64,000 nucleotides of DNA from Mycobacterium numidiamassiliense (GTDB lineage: Bacteria > Actinomycetota > Actinomycetes > Mycobacteriales > Mycobacteriaceae): NCBI RefSeq assembly GCF_900157365.1, contig NZ_FUEZ01000004.1, positions 1,661,066 to 1,725,065 of the forward strand, written 5' to 3'. Below, one piece after another: positions 59,752 through 64,000 of the stretch. Each line of letters starts with the position of its first letter. The first letter of the stretch is position 1. The notes beneath the pieces were generated by a model that did no database searches, was not told the DNA's origin, and worked only from the letters and a program-made list of their open reading frames with translations. The translations under genes were made by a program, and so were the position numbers.

Positions 59752-61383
59752 ATGGACAGCACGATGCAGGACTTTCCGCTGACGATCACCGCGATCATGC
59801 GGCACGGCTGCGGAGTGCACGGGGCCCGCAACGTCATCACCGCCACCGATGACGGCTACCGTCAGATCACCTACTCCGAACTGGGCCAACAGGCAGCGCA
59901 GCTGGCAAACGCGCTGCGACGCCTCGGCATTACCGGAGACCAGCGCGTCGCGACATTCATGTGGAACAACGCCGAACACCTGGCGGTCTACCTGGCGGCG
60001 CCGTCGATGGGCGCGGTGCTGCACACCCTCAACATCCGGCTGTTCCCCGAGCAGATCGCCTATGTCGCCAACGAAGCCGAGGACCAGGTCGTGCTGGTCG
60101 ATCTGTCACTGGCCAAACTGCTTGCGCCGGTGCTGCCCAATCTGGAAACGGTGCACACCGTGATCGCGGTCGGGGACGGCGACACGTCGGCGCTGCAGGA
60201 TTCGGGCAAGACCGTGCTGCGCTATGAGGAGTTAATCGACGGCGAGGCAACCGAATTCGATTGGCCGGAGATCGACGAAAAGTCCGCGGCCGCAATGTGC
60301 TACACCAGCGGCACCACCGGCAACCCGAAAGGCGTGGTCTACAGCCATCGTTCGAGCTATCTGCACACCTTGGGTGCGTGTACCGCCAACGGCATTGGGG
60401 TAGGGTCCAGCGACCGGGTGCTGCCGATCGTGCCGATGTTTCATGCCAACGCCTGGGGGCTGCCGTATGCCGCGCTGGCGGCCGGAGCCGACTTGGTGTT
60501 ACCCGATTGCCATCTCAACCCCCAAGCGCTGGTCGACATGATCGAGAAGCTGCGGCCCACCGTGGCCGGCGCCGTGCCGACCATCTGGAACGACGTCCTG
60601 CATTACCTGGAAAACGAGCCCGATCATGACCTGTCGTCGCTGCGGTTGGTGGCCTGCGGCGGCTCGGCGGTGCCGGTATCGCTGATGCGCACCTTCGAGG
60701 ACAAGTACGGCGTGCGGATCAAGCAGTTGTGGGGCATGACGGAAACCTCGCCACTGGCCACCATGGCCTGGCCGCCGCCGGGTACCCCGGACGACCGGCA
60801 CTGGGCGTACCGCGCGACGGTGGGCCAACCGGTGTGCGGCGTGGAAATGCGGATCGTCGACGACGAGGGCGGGGTGTTGCCCAACGACGGCGAGGCCGTG
60901 GGCGAGGTCGAAGTCCGCGGCCCGTGGGTCACCGGCTCTTACTACCGGGGACACGACGGGTCCAAGTTCGACTCCGGCTGGTTGCGCACCGGCGATGTCG
61001 GGCGCATCGACGAGCAGGGCTTCACCACCCTGACCGACCGGGCCAAAGACGTCATCAAGTCCGGCGGCGAGTGGATCTCCTCGGTCGAACTGGAGAACTG
61101 CTTGATCGAGCACCCCCTCGTTCTCGAGGCTGCGGTCGTCGCGGTTCCCGACGAGCGGTGGCAGGAACGGCCGCTCGCTGTCGTCGTCACGAAACAAGGC
61201 GCTTCGGTCAGCGCCGATCATCTGCGAGCGTTCCTCGCGGACAAGGTCGTCAGGTGGTGGTTGCCCGAGCGGTGGGCCTTTGCGGACGAGATTCCGCGCA
61301 CCAGCGTGGGCAAGTACGACAAAAAAGCCATCCGGTCGCGATACGCCGAGCACGGCTATTGGGTGATCGAAGTTCACAACTGA
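59752..61383 (+). CDS. fadD14: Long-chain acyl-CoA synthetase FadD14
   Basis: This 543-residue AMP-forming acyl-CoA ligase has the same length as FadD14 (Rv1058). The ATP-binding loop CYTSGTTGNPKG is near residue 183, WGMTETSPL is mid-protein, and GWLRTGDVG and TDRAKDVIKSGGEWIS lie at the hinge. The catalytic lysine is in RTSVGKYDKK near the C terminus. It activates fatty acids to CoA thioesters for degradation or lipid synthesis; chain preference is unknown. AAGGCGG precedes the ATG. The order Rv1057-fadD14-Rv1059 is conserved. Confidence 0.93.
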   Translation: MDSTMQDFPLTITAIMRHGCGVHGARNVITATDDGYRQITYSELGQQAAQLANALRRLGITGDQRVATFMWNNAEHLAVYLAAPSMGAVLHTLNIRLFPEQIAYVANEAEDQVVLVDLSLAKLLAPVLPNLETVHTVIAVGDGDTSALQDSGKTVLRYEELIDGEATEFDWPEIDEKSAAAMCYTSGTTGNPKGVVYSHRSSYLHTLGACTANGIGVGSSDRVLPIVPMFHANAWGLPYAALAAGADLVLPDCHLNPQALVDMIEKLRPTVAGAVPTIWNDVLHYLENEPDHDLSSLRLVACGGSAVPVSLMRTFEDKYGVRIKQLWGMTETSPLATMAWPPPGTPDDRHWAYRATVGQPVCGVEMRIVDDEGGVLPNDGEAVGEVEVRGPWVTGSYYRGHDGSKFDSGWLRTGDVGRIDEQGFTTLTDRAKDVIKSGGEWISSVELENCLIEHPLVLEAAVVAVPDERWQERPLAVVVTKQGASVSADHLRAFLADKVVRWWLPERWAFADEIPRTSVGKYDKKAIRSRYAEHGYWVIEVHN

Positions 61384-61412
61384 AGGCCGGCCTCGTGGTG
61401 TAGAACGAGTCC

Positions 61413-62480
61413 ATGAACCTGCGGGTCATTCAGTGGGCAACCGGGTCGGTCGGTGTGGCCGCGATCAAAGGTGTGCTCGAGCATCCCGAACTCGAACTCG
61501 TGGGCTGCTGGGTGTATTCGGATGCCAAGAATGGCAAGGACGTCGGCGAGATCATCGGCACCGCCCCCTTCGGGGTTACCGCGACCAACAGCATCGACGA
61601 GATCCTCGCGCTGGATGCCGACGCGGTGATCTACGCACCGTTGATGCCCAACGTCGATGAGGTCGCCGCGCTGCTGCGGTCGGGCAAGAACGTGGTGTCT
61701 CCGCTCGGCTGGTTCTACCCCAGCGAAAAGGAAGCCGCGCCGTTGGAGGTCGCCGCGCAGGCCGGAAACGCGACGCTGCACGGCGCTGGCATCGGGCCCG
61801 GCGCCGCAACCGAGCTGTTCCCGCTGTTGATGTCGGTGATGTCCACCGGTGTGACTTTCGTTCGCGCCGAAGAGTTTTCCGATCTGCGGACCTACGGCGC
61901 ACCGGACGTGCTGCGCTACGTGATGGGCTTCGGCGGGACGCCGGACAGCGCGTTGACCGGGCCGATGCAAAAGCTGCTCGACGGCGGCTTCATCCAATCC
62001 GTGCGCCTCATCGTCGACCGGCTCGGCTTTGCCGCCGATCCCAAGATCCACACCTCGCAAGAGGTGGCCGTCGCGACCGCGCCGATTGACTCGCCGATCG
62101 GGACCATCGAGCGCGGCCAGGTCGCCGGACGCCGCTTCCACTGGGAGGCGCTCGTCGGTGGCACCGTGGTGGTGCGCATCACCGTGAACTGGTTGATGGG
62201 GGAGGAAAACCTCGACCCGCCTTGGTCATTCGGGCCCGCCGGGGAGCGCTACGAAATGGAGATACTGGGGAATCCGGACACTTTTGTGACGGTCAAGGGA
62301 TGGCAGCCGGAGAGCGTGGAGGCCGGCCTGCAGAGCAACCCCGGGATTGTCGCGACCGCGGCGCATTGCGTGAATGCGGTCCCGGCGACCTGCGCCGCCC
62401 CGGCGGGCATTCAAAGTTTCTTCGATCTGCCGCTCATCACCGGACGGGCGGCGCCGTCGCTGGCCCGCACCGACAGCTGA
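61413..62480 (+). CDS. Dihydrodipicolinate-reductase-like NAD(P)-binding protein (Rv1059-like)
   Basis: This 355-residue protein has an N-terminal Rossmann fold, QWATGSVGVAAIKGV, and the C-terminal alpha/beta domain of the DapB / 2,4-diaminopentanoate-dehydrogenase-like group. DAVIYAPLMPNVDEV and GKNVVSPLGWFYP follow the pattern of that family. It is not the housekeeping DapB. A role in lipid or amino-acid oxidation with the neighbouring FadD14 is inference from gene order. It starts 29 bases after fadD14. Confidence 0.87.
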   Translation: MNLRVIQWATGSVGVAAIKGVLEHPELELVGCWVYSDAKNGKDVGEIIGTAPFGVTATNSIDEILALDADAVIYAPLMPNVDEVAALLRSGKNVVSPLGWFYPSEKEAAPLEVAAQAGNATLHGAGIGPGAATELFPLLMSVMSTGVTFVRAEEFSDLRTYGAPDVLRYVMGFGGTPDSALTGPMQKLLDGGFIQSVRLIVDRLGFAADPKIHTSQEVAVATAPIDSPIGTIERGQVAGRRFHWEALVGGTVVVRITVNWLMGEENLDPPWSFGPAGERYEMEILGNPDTFVTVKGWQPESVEAGLQSNPGIVATAAHCVNAVPATCAAPAGIQSFFDLPLITGRAAPSLARTDS

Positions 62481-62525
62481 AAGACGCTGCATGACCACTC
62501 GACCATGCTGACGCACTGACTTCGG

Positions 62526-62531
62526 TACCGT
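62526..62531 (+). promoter_or_regulatory. Candidate -10 box for a leaderless glutamine-amidotransferase mRNA
   Basis: TACCGT fits TANNNT and ends seven bases before ATG at 62539. The ATG must be the true start because the next residue is the essential Cys. Confidence 0.42.
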
Positions 62532-62538
62532 CTCACCC

Positions 62539-63423
62539 ATGTGTCGACTCTTCGGCCTGCACGCCGGGACCGACGTCTGCACAGCCACTTTTTGGCTGGT
62601 GGACGCGCCGGATAGCCTGTCCGAACAGAGCAGGCGGAACCCGGACGGTACCGGCTTGGGTGTTTTTGACGCAATCGGCCAACCCCAGTTACACAAAGAG
62701 CCGATCGCGGCATGGCAGGACGCCCAGTTCGCCACCGAGGCCCACCAGATGACCGGGACGACGTTCATCGCGCATGTGCGCTATGCGACGACCGGATCGC
62801 TCGACGTTCTCAACACCCATCCGTTCCTGCAGGACGGCCGAATCTTCGCCCACAACGGTGTACTCGAGGGCCTCGATATCCTCGATGAGCGGCTGCGCGA
62901 GGTCGGTGCCGATGACCTGGTACTGGGCCGCACCGACTCCGAGCGGGTGTTCGCCTTGATCACCGCCTCGATACGCGCCCACGACGGGGATATCTCCGCC
63001 GGGCTCGTCGACGCCATGCGGTGGCTCGCGGACACCGTGCCCATTTATGCGGTGAACGTGCTGCTGGCCACCGCCACCGAGATGTGGGCGCTGCGCTACC
63101 CGCAAACCCATGAGCTGTACCTGCTGGACCGGTCCGACAGTTCGTTGGCCCCCAAATTCGACTTGCGCACCAGGCGAATTCACGCACGCTCGGATCAGCT
63201 GTGCACGCGGTCGTCGGTGGTGTTCGCCACCGAGCCGATGGATGACGACGCCCGGTGGACTCCGTTGGAACCTGGCGAACTCGTGCACGTCGACGCCTCG
63301 CTGCAGATCGGCCGGAGCCTGGCGCTGCCCAACCCGCCGCGGCATCTGTTGCGTCGCGAGGATCTGAGCACACCGGTGCAGGACGGCCAGCATGCCTTGC
63401 CGACTACCCGACGGCCGGCTTGA
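62539..63423 (+). CDS. Class II glutamine amidotransferase (Rv1061-like)
   Basis: This 294-residue Ntn-hydrolase of the class II glutamine amidotransferase type resembles the EgtC/YafJ group. Cys2 is the nucleophile, exposed after Met removal (MCRLFGLHAG). NPDGTGLG, HVRYATTG and FAHNGVL complete the glutamine site. No synthase domain is attached, so it either hydrolyses a gamma-glutamyl bond itself or pairs with a partner. It is followed by the patatin-like gene with the Rv1061-Rv1062 order. Confidence 0.92.
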   Translation: MCRLFGLHAGTDVCTATFWLVDAPDSLSEQSRRNPDGTGLGVFDAIGQPQLHKEPIAAWQDAQFATEAHQMTGTTFIAHVRYATTGSLDVLNTHPFLQDGRIFAHNGVLEGLDILDERLREVGADDLVLGRTDSERVFALITASIRAHDGDISAGLVDAMRWLADTVPIYAVNVLLATATEMWALRYPQTHELYLLDRSDSSLAPKFDLRTRRIHARSDQLCTRSSVVFATEPMDDDARWTPLEPGELVHVDASLQIGRSLALPNPPRHLLRREDLSTPVQDGQHALPTTRRPA

Positions 63424-63446
63424 GGCCGGCTGGCAGAGTGTTGGAC

Positions 63447-64000
63447 GTGACGACCAAACGCGCGCTGGTGCTGGCCGGTGGAGGAATAGCGGGAATCGCC
63501 TGGGAGACAGGTGTTCTGCGTGGCATCGCGGATGAGTCACCGGCGGCGGCGCGGCTGCTGCTCGATTCCGACGTGTTGGTCGGGACGTCCGCCGGTTCGG
63601 CGGTCGCCGCGCAGCTCAGCAGCGGCGCCGCGCTCGAGACGCTATTCGATCGGCAAGTCGCCGAGGCGTCCGCCGAGATCGATTCCGGCGTCGACATCGA
63701 GACCATCACCGAGCTCTTCCTGGCCGCCCTGGCCGGGCCGTACGAGGCATCGGGCGATAGGACCCGCGAGCAGATGCAGCGCATCGGCGCCGTGGCGCTG
63801 CAGACCAAAACCGTCGCCGAGGCGGTGCGCCGCCAGGTGATCGCGCAGCGGTTGCCGTCCCACGAGTGGTCGCAGCGGGTGGTACGCCTGACCGCGATCG
63901 ATACCGCCACCGGCGAACTCGTTGTCTTCGAACGGGATTCGGGGGTTGAGCTCATCGACGCTGTCGCGGCCAGCTGCGCGGTGCCAGGGGCGTGGCCGCC
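63447..64000 (+). CDS. Patatin-like phospholipase (Rv1062-like), cut by the window end
   Basis: The reading frame runs open to the last base, giving 184 residues of a protein expected to be about 285. The N terminus ALVLAGGGIAGIAWE supplies the oxyanion hole, and GTSAGS holds the catalytic Ser of the patatin/esterase fold. The matching Asp would lie beyond the window. It is expected to hydrolyse acyl lipids; the substrate is unknown. GTG at 63447 is preferred; GTG at 63438 would add three residues. Confidence 0.88.
   Translation, partial: MTTKRALVLAGGGIAGIAWETGVLRGIADESPAAARLLLDSDVLVGTSAGSAVAAQLSSGAALETLFDRQVAEASAEIDSGVDIETITELFLAALAGPYEASGDRTREQMQRIGAVALQTKTVAEAVRRQVIAQRLPSHEWSQRVVRLTAIDTATGELVVFERDSGVELIDAVAASCAVPGAWP

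Overview
The window reads as chromosomal DNA of a mycobacterium, probably a slow-growing non-tuberculous species. The evidence is high GC content, frequent GTG starts, PE/PPE and Esx (WXG100) proteins, a resuscitation-promoting factor, and gene order that follows the M. tuberculosis blocks Rv1007c-Rv1033c, Rv1037c-Rv1040c and Rv1057-Rv1062. These blocks sit almost edge to edge here. H37Rv names come from remembered protein similarity and gene order, not from a database search. No insertion sequence, prophage or CRISPR array was seen.

Positions 1-6800 are accessory relative to that synteny. A GAF-GGDEF-EAL cyclic-di-GMP enzyme converges on a secreted, membrane-anchored BcsB-like protein. Two tandem TetR regulators of the gamma-butyrolactone-receptor type follow, with a clear palindrome between them, and then a small PAS protein. 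Positions 6831-14394 carry metG, divergent from tatD, then the rpfB-rsmA-ispE operon and pks16. A convergent amidohydrolase and a divergent AraC regulator come next.

Positions 16545-25095 are mostly minus-strand housekeeping genes: pth, rplY, lpqT, prs, glmU and a tRNA-Gln. An SDR gene and an arsC-like gene are interleaved. The Rv1019-type TetR gene follows, then a 25-bp tandem repeat and a second diaminopimelate-decarboxylase-like gene that M. tuberculosis lacks at this place. Positions 25203-36220 run mfd-mazG-lpqU-eno-ftsB-DUF501-ppx2 and an MFS exporter.

Positions 36229-44407 hold a complete kdp potassium system as one minus-strand operon: a 27-codon membrane ORF, then kdpF, A, B, C, D and E. 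In M. tuberculosis kdpFABC and kdpDE are divergent. KdpC here carries a large Cys-containing insertion. Upstream lie a decayed SpoIIAA-like gene and the trcS/trcR two-component system, whose AT-rich promoter contains an OmpR-type direct repeat. Positions 47949-52440 are an ESX-5-type cassette: a lone PPE on the plus strand, then PE8-PPE15-esxJ-esxI orthologues on the minus strand, next to an unusual short tRNA-Leu(UAA).

The last part holds a DUF732 exported protein, a membrane protein, a dienelactone hydrolase cluster, a second amt-glnB pair, and the Rv1057-fadD14-Rv1059-Rv1061-Rv1062 series. The final gene runs off the window. The most interesting items are the kdp operon with its extra micro-protein and enlarged KdpC, the TetR pair with its operator, the TrcR-type repeats together with a resident Rv1057 orthologue, and the set of genes whose -10 box lies 6-9 bases before the start codon, suggesting leaderless mRNAs.
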